A DNA stretch of 25,542 nucleotides, taken from NCBI GenBank assembly GCA_963645405.1, contig CAVISR010000038.1, positions 1 through 25,542 of the forward strand, in the 5' to 3' direction. Below the pieces are notes generated by a model. The model was given only the letters and a program-made list of their open reading frames with translations, did not search any database and had not been told where the DNA came from. The DNA is from Colivivens sp963645405 (GTDB taxonomy: Bacteria > Bacteroidota > Bacteroidia > Bacteroidales > Bacteroidaceae). Of this stretch, positions 16,004-22,778 are shown piece after piece. Within the stretch, counting starts at the first letter, position 1. Each line of letters begins with the position of its first letter. The translations under genes were made by a program, and so were the position numbers.

Positions 16004-16462
16004 TTATTTGTTTATTGTCAGTTTAGTGCTCACGGTATTGGTCTGTGCATAGAGCGAACCGGAAGTGAAAGCGTCGGCACTGCTTGCACACATTGCATAG
16101 AATGTGACGGTGTAGGTGGTGTCGGCTTTCGAAGGAGCCTTGAACTTGAATGAAGCTGTTCCGGTGAGTGAACTTACACTTCCGTTGGTCTTTGTCGGGT
16201 TCGACCTGTTGTAGCTGTTGCTGCCAAGCCGGTAGGTGCTGTTGCCTATCTTGTAGTCCTGGTAGGAATAATAGTAGTAGTCGCCTTCCTCGGCAAGGGT
16301 GACGGTGGCAGTGATGGTGTCGCCGGCATTGCATGTGGACGGGCTGAGTTCTATTTTCTCCAGTTTCGGTGCTTTTGCCACTTTGGCATCGTCGTCGTCA
16401 CAGGCGCTGAATGTCATCATGCCTGCCAGTGCCAGTGCGCTGCATAGAAGTAGTTTGTGCAT
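16004..16462 (-). CDS. Lipoprotein, probably surface-exposed, unknown function
   Basis: The 152-residue protein has a lipoprotein signal peptide with lipobox FSAC, placing the lipidated cysteine at residue 21. Four aspartates follow directly (CDDDDAK), resembling the acidic lipoprotein export signals that send Bacteroidota lipoproteins to the cell surface. The mature part (about 35-150) looks like one Ig-like beta-sandwich: LEKIELSPSTCNAGDTITATV at the start (cited as a region), YYYYSYQDY (62-70), and alternating strands to the end. The Tyr/Asn-rich patch near 62-85 could suit glycan contact. It is the first gene of a transcript shared with the arabinofuranosidase and the RluA-family gene, so a carbohydrate-binding role is a reasonable guess. 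Confidence 0.8.
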   Translation of the reverse strand: MHKLLLCSALALAGMMTFSACDDDDAKVAKAPKLEKIELSPSTCNAGDTITATVTLAEEGDYYYYSYQDYKIGNSTYRLGSNSYNRSNPTKTNGSVSSLTGTASFKFKAPSKADTTYTVTFYAMCASSADAFTSGSLYAQTNTVSTKLTINK

Positions 16463-16512
16463 TGTTGTTTCAATATTTGTTTATTGGTTCGTCGAATGAT
16501 TTTTATTTTGTG

Positions 16513-16543
16513 CAAAGGTACGCATTTCTATTGACGCAGCAAA
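16513..16543 (-). promoter_or_regulatory. Promoter of the lipoprotein-arabinofuranosidase-RluA operon
   Basis: The minus strand reads TTTG (16540-16543), 19 nt, TACCTTTG (16513-16520), a strong Bacteroidota promoter. The leader before the ATG at 16462 would be about 45 nt. Confidence 0.8.
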
Positions 16544-16554
16544 ATTTCTGCAAT

Positions 16555-16590
16555 AAAAAAAGAGCAGCGAAACATCACGTTCTGCTACTC
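16555..16590 (-). terminator. Intrinsic terminator after the TlpA-like gene
   Basis: On the minus strand GAGTAGCAGAAC pairs with GTTTCGCTGCTC across a 5-nt loop (16562-16590; one mismatch, two wobbles), followed at once by seven U (16555-16561). It lies 48 nt past the gene's stop and just before the next operon's promoter, cleanly separating the two units. Confidence 0.8.
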
Positions 16591-16637
16591 CTACTATGTA
16601 TTTACCAAAATACTTAAAGCTTTTATCAAAGATTTTT

Positions 16638-17804
16638 TTATTGTTTTCCGAATGTATTGTCGAGGAATGTGTAGAACTCAGGGTCTTCGCCTGTCACAGT
16701 CTTCACAATCTTACCGTCGGGACCAACGAGAATCTTTGTAGGATAGCCCGATACTGCGTATTTCTTTGCTGCGCTGCTCTCGCCCTCAGCATCCTTCACA
16801 TGCAGCCAGGGCAATTCGTGCTTCTTCACAGCCTCTTTCCATTTCTCGTCGGTGTCGCCTGAATCCACACCCACAATCTCGAGTTTGTCCTTGTATTTTG
16901 CGTAGTATTCCTTCATCTTCGGCATGCCCTTGATACACCAACCGCACCATGAACCCCAGAAGTCGATAATCACGTATTTGCCGAGCAGACTTGAGAGGGT
17001 GAACTCCTTGCCGTTGATGTCGGTGAGGGTGAAGTCCTGTGCTTCCACTCCCTCTGCCTGCACCTTCTGTGCCTTGGCTTCAGCCTCTTTCTGCGCTTTC
17101 ATCTGGTTGAGCGCCTGGTAGGCAATGTCCTTCATGCGTCCGTTCTTCACGTTGTCGGACAGCAGGGCAATGGCAGCCTCCAGCTTCTCCTCAGTGTCGA
17201 AACTTGAGATGAGATATGCAGCCGGCTCCTTGTCGGAGTTGTTCTTGATGACCTCCATGATGCCGTTCTCAGCCTTTTCCTTCATCGGACCTACGTTCTG
17301 ATGGTATTCGGCAAGCACTGTTTCCTGGCTTTCGCCTGCCTGGATGCGTGCCCACATCTTCTGGTTGTAGTCCGTCAGTTCTTTGGTCACAGCCTTGTTC
17401 TGTTCCATCACATCCGCATAGTCCTTGTAGAACTTGCTGCCTGAGTATTTGGTCACGTCGCTCAGGCTTGTCAGCATTGCAGTTGAGTCGCCCGGTTCCA
17501 CTTTCGGCAACTTGCCGGTGATTTCAAGAGTCTCGTCAGGCATTACCGGCATCTGCATGTATTTGTTGTCCTGACCGCGGAAAGTGGCAGGAGTGGCAAT
17601 GAGGAACATGCCTGTGCCGTTGGCATCGAGCGTGAAATCGAATTTGCCTTTCTTTCCGACAATCGTATCGCGTTTCTGCTGGAAATAAACTACGAGAGAG
17701 TCGCCAAGGTTCTCGATGTTGACCTTGACTTGCAGCTTGCCCGTCTGGGCGCTGGCAACTGATGCGGATCCAAGAAGCATCAGTCCTAAGAAGAATTTTT
17801 TCAT
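16638..17804 (-). CDS. TlpA-like thioredoxin-fold protein with N-terminal DUF4369-type domain
   Basis: The 388-residue exported protein has a signal peptide (MKKFFLGLMLLGSASVASAQ, cut after Ala19 or Gln20). Next come a beta-rich DUF4369-like domain (about 21-100), a helical Glu/Lys/Gln-rich middle (about 125-250) and a C-terminal TlpA/ResA thioredoxin domain (about 252-388). The redox site is CGWC (Cys287 and Cys290) in FWGSWCGWCIKGMP, and the cis-proline is Pro355 in GYPT. Such proteins exchange disulfides in the periplasm. I placed the start at 17804; an upstream in-frame ATG at 17876 adds 24 residues that do not fit a signal peptide and overlap the promoter. It is monocistronic, with a terminator behind it. 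Confidence 0.9.
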   Translation of the reverse strand: MKKFFLGLMLLGSASVASAQTGKLQVKVNIENLGDSLVVYFQQKRDTIVGKKGKFDFTLDANGTGMFLIATPATFRGQDNKYMQMPVMPDETLEITGKLPKVEPGDSTAMLTSLSDVTKYSGSKFYKDYADVMEQNKAVTKELTDYNQKMWARIQAGESQETVLAEYHQNVGPMKEKAENGIMEVIKNNSDKEPAAYLISSFDTEEKLEAAIALLSDNVKNGRMKDIAYQALNQMKAQKEAEAKAQKVQAEGVEAQDFTLTDINGKEFTLSSLLGKYVIIDFWGSWCGWCIKGMPKMKEYYAKYKDKLEIVGVDSGDTDEKWKEAVKKHELPWLHVKDAEGESSAAKKYAVSGYPTKILVGPDGKIVKTVTGEDPEFYTFLDNTFGKQ

Positions 17805-17839
17805 TATGATATCTGTCTTCGTTGTTGAATTAGTAACTG

Positions 17840-17870
17840 CAAAGTTAGTGAATTCATTTTGAATTCGATG
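17840..17870 (-). promoter_or_regulatory. -7 element and GAATTC inverted repeat upstream of the TlpA-like gene
   Basis: Minus-strand TAACTTTG at 17840-17847 fits the Bacteroidota -7 element, about 35 nt before the ATG. No clear TTTG is present at the expected distance. Two GAATTC sites separated by five bases (17850-17866) sit in the spacer and could be an operator. Confidence 0.5.
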
Positions 17871-17921
17871 CTGCATGAATGAATTATTTTCGTCAGAACA
17901 GCCATATTCCGAGGTTTTCCT

Positions 17922-17929
17922 TAACTTTG
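17922..17929 (+). promoter_or_regulatory. -7 element of the tyrosine phosphatase gene
   Basis: Plus-strand TAACTTTG, identical to the element facing the other way at 17840-17847, about 60 nt before the ATG at 17991. The -33 region is not convincing. Confidence 0.5.
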
Positions 17930-17990
17930 CACCCGAATTTGCACAAAGCAGTACAGCAATTAAAATGCTCTATATATACAATAAGGAGAG

Positions 17991-18491
17991 ATGAGTGACA
18001 AGACAAGACTTTTGTTCATTTGCCTGGGCAACATATGCCGGTCGCCGGCAGCCAATGCCATCATGCAACATATAGTGGACGAAGCCGGACTGGCTTCGCA
18101 GTTTGAGATTGACTCAGCCGGAATCGGACCGTGGCACGTGGGTCAGTTGCCCGACTCGCGCATGCGGAAGTACGGGGCAGCCCGTGGCTACCGCATCGAC
18201 CATATTGCCCGTCAGTTTGATGCCCGGCACGACTTCAGCCGGTTCGACTTAATCATCGTGATGGACAACGACAACTACCGCAACATCTGTTCGCAGTCCC
18301 GCGACGATGCCGGCCGCAGGAAAGTAGTCCGCATGTCCGACCATTTCGTCCGTCATAAAGGTGCCGGATGCGTTCCCGACCCGTACTATGGCGGCAAGCC
18401 CGACTTCGAACTGGCACTCGACCTGATTGAGGACGGTTGCCAAGGTCTGCTCGAAGCATTGACAAAAGGCAGGCTGGGAAACCTCTCATAA
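17991..18491 (+). CDS. Low-molecular-weight protein tyrosine phosphatase
   Basis: The 166-residue cytosolic enzyme removes phosphate from tyrosine residues. The N-terminal P-loop CLGNICRS has the nucleophile Cys11 and Arg17, and the general acid Asp130 lies in VPDPYYGG. Length and motif placement are typical of the family. The ATG at 17991 is preceded by AAGGAGAG with almost no spacer, unusually close for a ribosome-binding site. No in-frame start further along would keep the P-loop, so the start stands. In some bacteria these enzymes act with tyrosine kinases in polysaccharide export, but no such kinase is nearby. It is the only confident plus-strand gene in the window and appears monocistronic. 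Confidence 0.93.
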   Translation: MSDKTRLLFICLGNICRSPAANAIMQHIVDEAGLASQFEIDSAGIGPWHVGQLPDSRMRKYGAARGYRIDHIARQFDARHDFSRFDLIIVMDNDNYRNICSQSRDDAGRRKVVRMSDHFVRHKGAGCVPDPYYGGKPDFELALDLIEDGCQGLLEALTKGRLGNLS

Positions 18492-18496
18492 ACAAG

Positions 18497-18554
18497 CCTC
18501 TTCTAAAGGAAAGGACTACAGCCTCTCCTAAATCCTCCTCTAAAGGGAAGGACT
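18497..18554. repeat. Short direct repeats after the phosphatase gene
   Basis: A 21-bp sequence at 18497-18517 recurs at 18534-18554 with two differences; both contain TCTAAAGG and end AAGGACT. Overlapping its end, a hairpin CTCGCC/GGCGAG at 18553-18574 could end the phosphatase transcript, though it has no T-run. Confidence 0.6.
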
Positions 18555-18593
18555 CGCCATCCGGACGGGGCGAGCTGGAAAGCGGGCAGGAAT

Positions 18594-18950
18594 AGGAGCT
18601 AGCTCTCTCCGAGGGCGTTAAAGCGAGCGCGGGCTTGTGGGCTGTAAAACATTTGCGAGCGAAGTTCGAGTGCATTGCAATAGGAGCTAGCTCTCTCCGA
18701 GAGCGTTAAAGCGAGCGTAGGCTTGTGGGCTGTAAAACATTTGCGAGCGAAGTTCGAGTGCATTGTAATAGGAGCTAGCTCTCTCCGAGAGCGTTAAAGC
18801 GAGTGCAGGTTTGTGCGTTGTAAATAAAGCGAGCATTTGCTCGAGTGTCATCGTCTACGCCGTCGGAGACGGCTGACTCCTATTCGCACGATTTCAGCGC
18901 TCCCATCCGCATGGTAACACAAAACCTAAAACCCAAAACCCAAAACATTT
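18594..18950. repeat. Dispersed palindromic repeat, three tandem units
   Basis: Units begin with AGGAGCTAGCTCTCTCC at 18594, 18682 and 18770, an exact 88-bp period. The first two units are close copies of each other, with GCGAGCGAAGTTCGAGTGC in their right parts. The third (18770-18881) instead matches copy 1 at 505-618 almost base for base, including the closing CCGTCGGAGACGG hairpin and CTCCT end. It continues into the same tail (18882-18950), which holds CAGCGCTCCCATCCGCATGG and ACAAAACC-type repeats. The array ends just before the stop of the defence-associated gene at 18977. No gene lies in 18492-18976. Confidence 0.88.
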
Positions 18951-18976
18951 TTGCTGAGCAATCGTTTCTAGGGCGT

Positions 18977-19642
18977 TCAAATCACATTTACTTCTAGTTT
19001 TAGGTGCAGCATAATTCCGATTACACGCAGGAGTTTTGCCTTTTCTTTCGTCATAGATGGTACCACAATCCAGCGGTTTTCGCCAATTTGCACTTGTGTG
19101 TTGCTTACTTTTGAGATTGTAATCAAGTCTCTGCCACACCATGTCATGTGTTTCCGCATGACGTCATCAATTCCCAGTTTCCATATCGTTTCAAGGAAAG
19201 TTTCCGTAGCACTGCTGTTGGCAATAAATTCACCGTCGGGCAACTTCACCAGCAGATTGTCTTTCACCCTGCTTTTCTTTGTCTTGTAGGGATTGTCCTG
19301 CGGTTCGAATTCCGACCCCAGTTCAATGGTCAGTCCCAGTGACAGCTGGTCGCTAATCGCTCGCAACTGTATGTATTTGCCGTCTGTAGAAGACTGTGCA
19401 TTCATATACCAGCCGTCGCACACTGGCTTCATCCATTTCTTGTATTGAGGATAAACTTCCTTCGACAATAACGGAAGATGACACAGCTCCAGGTTTATCG
19501 AAGGGAATTTGTCAGACCCGATTTCTGCCAGCACTGCAGTCATTGTTGAGGTGGCATTGTTGTAGCATATCACCTTCCCGTTCGGGAAGCTCACACGCAG
19601 AAGCTTTTTCTTTGCTCTCAAACGTAAATTCTCTTCACCCAT
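18977..19642 (-). CDS. Unknown protein made of two copies of one ~95-residue module (defence-associated)
   Basis: I do not recognise a named family for this 221-residue protein. Its two halves are visibly homologous. Module A (about 13-108) and module B (about 128-221) both begin with a beta-hairpin and helix: LLRVSFPNGKVICYNNATST (14-33) against LLVKLPDGEFIANSSATETF (130-149). Both end alike: GWYMN...KYIQLRAISDQLSLGLTIEL against RWIVV...KAKLLRVIGIMLHLKLEV. A basic linker (KTKKSRVK, about 120-127) joins them. No signal peptide, membrane segment or catalytic motif is seen. It starts 13 nt after the LlaJI/McrC-like gene, so it belongs to that operon and is its last gene. A DNA-binding or target-recognition role is a guess from context. 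Confidence 0.8.
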   Translation of the reverse strand: MGEENLRLRAKKKLLRVSFPNGKVICYNNATSTMTAVLAEIGSDKFPSINLELCHLPLLSKEVYPQYKKWMKPVCDGWYMNAQSSTDGKYIQLRAISDQLSLGLTIELGSEFEPQDNPYKTKKSRVKDNLLVKLPDGEFIANSSATETFLETIWKLGIDDVMRKHMTWCGRDLITISKVSNTQVQIGENRWIVVPSMTKEKAKLLRVIGIMLHLKLEVNVI

Positions 19643-19655
19643 AAGCTTTATTTCT

Positions 19656-21761
19656 TTATTCGTTGTACATCTTCACAGTGCTGTCGAGCGAGATGAGTTC
19701 GCCGTGCTGCATCTTTATTCGGTATATCAGTACCCAGTCGGTTCCCAGGTTGTGGTATTTGCCCAGGCGGAAGCGCAGACAAGGCAACCCGTTTTTGTCG
19801 GCAAACGACATTCGGTCTATCTCGTAGTAGCCGTCAATCATTCCTTCTACCATTGGCAGCATATATCTGATGTCCATGAGGTTGACGCTTGGTATGCTCT
19901 CCATCGTGTAGGTCTTTGCCTTGTGGCCGTGATAAGCCTTGAATTCACTGTCTGTTTTGCGCACGAGGCATGTGAGCACATTCTTTTCGCTTGCGTCCGG
20001 TGGCAATGCCACAGCCATGGTTGCTGTTGCATCTGCCGTTGGCAGCACCTTGGTCGGGTTGCATCCCAGTCCGCAGGGCTGCACATAGAAACTCTTTCTC
20101 AGTTCCTCGAGCAGTCGGTCATTGTCGGCTGCCATCTCCTTGTCGTTGTCCAGTGCCAGCGACATGATGCCTTGGTCTTCAAACGGTGAATACATCTTTC
20201 CGATGACCTCCTTGAAATGGTTGTGGATGTATTCCTTAGTGTTCACGCCCGGCTTTGCCTTCATTGCATAAAACGAGAAACTCTTCTGCAACCAATCCTG
20301 TATCTCGGTGCGGAATCGCCCGCGTATTTTCTCTTTCCACTGTGCTTTCCGTCCAGCGTCGTTGCGTGCATAGAGAGAAAGGACGAAGAGAAAGTTGACG
20401 TCGTAGTGGAACAGCAGCAGTGTGTCGCGGTCGAACAGCCGGTTTTTGAACTGAAAGTTCCTGTATTTGTTTTTCTCCCTGTCGGTCTTTTCAATGCCGT
20501 CGTTCGAATAGTCGAATTTCTCGTCCATTCGTGCTGAGATGAAGAAGTTGGGGATTATGTTGTAGCCTTCGGTTTCCTCGTCACGCAGTTTCACTCCGCT
20601 TGTCGGTATTTTGCCGTCGTTGAATATGTCGATGTTCCATTGTATCACGTTCCTTGCATAGGTGTATTGCTTGTACACGCTCTCCTTGCCCAGTTCATTG
20701 CCCATCTTGTAGTATTTCGAGTCGCCGATGTAGTAGGTGGTCTCGTCGTCGCTTTCAATGAGGCTTTTGGCAGTGTAGAGGTGGTCAACAATCTTTCCGT
20801 CGTCCTGGCGCTTGTCCATGCCGTCGGGCAGAGGGTTGTCGCCGATGAGGGCATCGATGATTGCTTCGAACACTATGTGGAAACTCTTCACCAGCAGATA
20901 TTCCCTTTGGTCGGTGTTGACCATTACTTGTCTTGACTCGTCGAAGAAGGCATAGCAGAGTTGCCACAGTTGCAGGGCCTTGTCGGAGAAGTATTTGTAT
21001 TTGATTTGCTGCAGCCGTATTTTTCCGAATCCGTTCAGGTATTTCCCGAATTGCCTTCCCTTGATGAGTTGGAAGTTGCAGTTGATGTCCTTCTCAAATC
21101 CGTATTTGTCACTTATGTAGTTGAGGATGGAGAAGTAGATTACGAGCAGTTCCTCATCGAAGTTTATTTGCCGTTTCCTGTTGACTGGATTCAGATACAC
21201 TGCTGTGTCGCCCTCCACAATGGCAGTCGTGGTGGCAATGGTGCGAGTCCAGTTTATCTTGTTCATGCCGCTGTGCATGTTTCTCAGCACGAAGAAGTAG
21301 AAGCTCCGGTTGTCCCTGTTCCACTGGATGAGGGCCAGCAGGATGTCGAGGAAGGTGCTTGTCTGCCGTCTTCTGCCGCGTCCTGCCTGTGCAATTCGTT
21401 TTTGGTAGACGATGTCGGTGTCGTTGCGCCTGTCGTTCTTGTAGACCACGATGGCACGGTAAATCCACACAGCGAACTTATAGATGAAATCTTCCTCCGC
21501 TTTGTCCTTGAAAGTCTTGCCGGGCACGAAATTGATGATGTCCCTCGGCTTGTATTTGCCGAACACCAGTTCCTTTCCGTCCACATCCTTGAGCATCACT
21601 TTGGGAAGGATGAATACGCAGTCGCCCAGCGCGGCATTGTAGTAGTAGCCCACATAGCGCACCGCCACACGTCCCTCCACGTTCTCCAGGGCATCAAGTC
21701 CCTGCAGCACGTCGTGCACGTCGGCAGCGTCATATCTGTATTCTTCTATAAGGATGCGCAT
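19656..21761 (-). CDS. LlaJI/McrC-like restriction endonuclease subunit
   Basis: The 701-residue protein resembles LlaJI-family and McrC-type nucleases, which cut DNA when driven by a McrB motor. The N-terminal ~270 residues contain the beta-rich opening and the AEEDFIYKFAVWIYRAIVVY helix (88-107). The PD-(D/E)XK core follows, with Glu299 in FEAIIDALIGD and Asp347-x-Lys349 in YYIGDSKYYK. A helix with YKQYTYARNVI (363-373) comes after it, where nucleases of this fold often have a Gln/Tyr. The C-terminal ~200 residues (500-701) go beyond the nuclease core and end in a beta-rich part (RFRLGKYHNLGTDWVLIYRI, 663-682) that could be a separate DNA-reading domain. It lies 68 nt after the AlbA_2-type gene and 13 nt before the two-module gene. 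Nuclease family is well supported; target is unknown. Confidence 0.82.
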   Translation of the reverse strand: MRILIEEYRYDAADVHDVLQGLDALENVEGRVAVRYVGYYYNAALGDCVFILPKVMLKDVDGKELVFGKYKPRDIINFVPGKTFKDKAEEDFIYKFAVWIYRAIVVYKNDRRNDTDIVYQKRIAQAGRGRRRQTSTFLDILLALIQWNRDNRSFYFFVLRNMHSGMNKINWTRTIATTTAIVEGDTAVYLNPVNRKRQINFDEELLVIYFSILNYISDKYGFEKDINCNFQLIKGRQFGKYLNGFGKIRLQQIKYKYFSDKALQLWQLCYAFFDESRQVMVNTDQREYLLVKSFHIVFEAIIDALIGDNPLPDGMDKRQDDGKIVDHLYTAKSLIESDDETTYYIGDSKYYKMGNELGKESVYKQYTYARNVIQWNIDIFNDGKIPTSGVKLRDEETEGYNIIPNFFISARMDEKFDYSNDGIEKTDREKNKYRNFQFKNRLFDRDTLLLFHYDVNFLFVLSLYARNDAGRKAQWKEKIRGRFRTEIQDWLQKSFSFYAMKAKPGVNTKEYIHNHFKEVIGKMYSPFEDQGIMSLALDNDKEMAADNDRLLEELRKSFYVQPCGLGCNPTKVLPTADATATMAVALPPDASEKNVLTCLVRKTDSEFKAYHGHKAKTYTMESIPSVNLMDIRYMLPMVEGMIDGYYEIDRMSFADKNGLPCLRFRLGKYHNLGTDWVLIYRIKMQHGELISLDSTVKMYNE

Positions 21762-21829
21762 TGAATGTTTTTATTTCCGTAGGTTTCGTTTGTTGTCATT
21801 CTCTCTTGTCCAAACCTTGGTTGTCGGGC

Positions 21830-22687
21830 TTATGCCTGCTTTTTGACAGTAACATATTTTTGCAGTCGGCTATTGGGTTTGTCGGGCACAGTCATGACTA
21901 TTTTGGTTCCTAAAATGTTATCAATGAATTTGGCCTTCACCTTCTTCTTGTTGGCAGCCCCTAAAAAGTCGGCTATTTCCCGCAAGGATTTGGGTTCTGA
22001 GCAAAATTCTATGATTCTTTCCTGTAGTGTCATCACATTTGGACCGAAAGGCCGGTGCTCTGCCTCCCGACAGCCTCCCGACTGGTACCCATTGCCATTC
22101 TGACTGGTACCCGACTGGTACCCGACATCCTTCTGACTGGTATCCGACTGGTACCTGGCATTCTTTTGACTGGTACCCTTGAAGACAGTAACAGCAAAGG
22201 CGGTAAGCAGATTTACATCAAACTCTGCCTTGGGATTTCCGTTTTCGCTCAGTTCCTTCTGCACCTGACCGATACCGCGGTTGTATTTGTTCACATAGCC
22301 CAATGATTTCATGGCTCCGATACGTATGAATGTACGCCCTCTATATCTCACGGGAGGAATAAGCGAAGGAGTCACCTCCACCACCAGCACATCTCCTTCG
22401 GGCAGTTCCACCTTCTCAGTATTCATCACCGGCAGAGGAAGAATGTTGCCGTCCGAGCGTATGCCGCTAATCTTTTTCATCAAGGCATCGTCAATATTTA
22501 AGCCGCTGACACGTCCATCGTCATGCACGCCAATCAGCAAATATCCTTTCTGTCGTTTCCCGGGAAGGTCGTTCGCAAACGCACAGATAGCTTCCTGAAA
22601 CTTGTCCATGTTACTTGTAGAAACTGTGCGCTCGATACGGCAACTTTCGTCAATCTTCAGAATATCTTTGAGTTCTTCTCTTGTCAT
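21830..22687 (-). CDS. Schlafen/AlbA_2-domain protein with apparent internal deletion
   Basis: The 285-residue protein opens with an AlbA_2 (Schlafen-type) nucleic-acid-binding domain (1-124), including RIERTVS (17-23), AICAFANDLPG (33-43), GYLLIGVHDDG (48-58) and RYRGRTFIRIG (114-124). In full-length relatives (about 500-600 residues) this is followed by ~250 residues with a GHKL-type ATPase. Here residue 124 runs straight into AMKSLGYVNKYNRGI, which normally closes the ATPase region, so the middle seems cleanly lost in frame near 22315. A repeat linker (170-205) and a C-terminal winged-helix-like domain (220-275) follow. It sits between the motor and nuclease genes, 91 and 68 nt away. It may still bind nucleic acid but should not hydrolyse ATP. 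Confidence 0.8.
   Translation of the reverse strand: MTREELKDILKIDESCRIERTVSTSNMDKFQEAICAFANDLPGKRQKGYLLIGVHDDGRVSGLNIDDALMKKISGIRSDGNILPLPVMNTEKVELPEGDVLVVEVTPSLIPPVRYRGRTFIRIGAMKSLGYVNKYNRGIGQVQKELSENGNPKAEFDVNLLTAFAVTVFKGTSQKNARYQSDTSQKDVGYQSGTSQNGNGYQSGGCREAEHRPFGPNVMTLQERIIEFCSEPKSLREIADFLGAANKKKVKAKFIDNILGTKIVMTVPDKPNSRLQKYVTVKKQA
22080..22178. repeat. Six copies of an 11-bp repeat inside the AlbA_2-type gene
   Basis: GACTGGTACCC (plus strand; two copies vary by a base) starts at 22080, 22102, 22113, 22135, 22146 and 22168. Spacing alternates 22 and 11 bp, making a 33-bp compound unit. On the coding strand the same 11-mer is read in two frames, giving alternating GTSQ and YQSG peptides. 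Gain or loss of an 11- or 22-bp step would shift the reading frame, while a 33-bp step would not. Confidence 0.9.
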
Positions 22688-22778
22688 AGCCTTGTTTTCT
22701 TTTTAGTTGTGTATTCCGTCAGTCCACCTTTTTCTTCATTTGTGTAGACTGGTCCACCTTCAATCTTTGCATAGTGAA

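Noticed and set aside
17805..17876. Upstream ATG start for the TlpA-like gene adding 24 residues
   Set aside because: The signal peptide starts at 17804 and the extension overlaps the -7 element.
18594..18881. CRISPR array or rRNA/tRNA fragments
   Set aside because: The units are 88 bp and nearly identical throughout, without spacers, and fold into simple hairpins, not a tRNA cloverleaf.
20961..21764. 267-residue plus-strand ORF opposite the LlaJI/McrC-like gene
   Set aside because: Antisense to a gene with a clear nuclease core; composition is mirror-like and no start signals were seen.
22693..22778. Very short ORF between the McrB-type and AlbA_2-type genes
   Set aside because: Fewer than 20 codons, with an internal AAGGTGGAC repeat and no conserved features.
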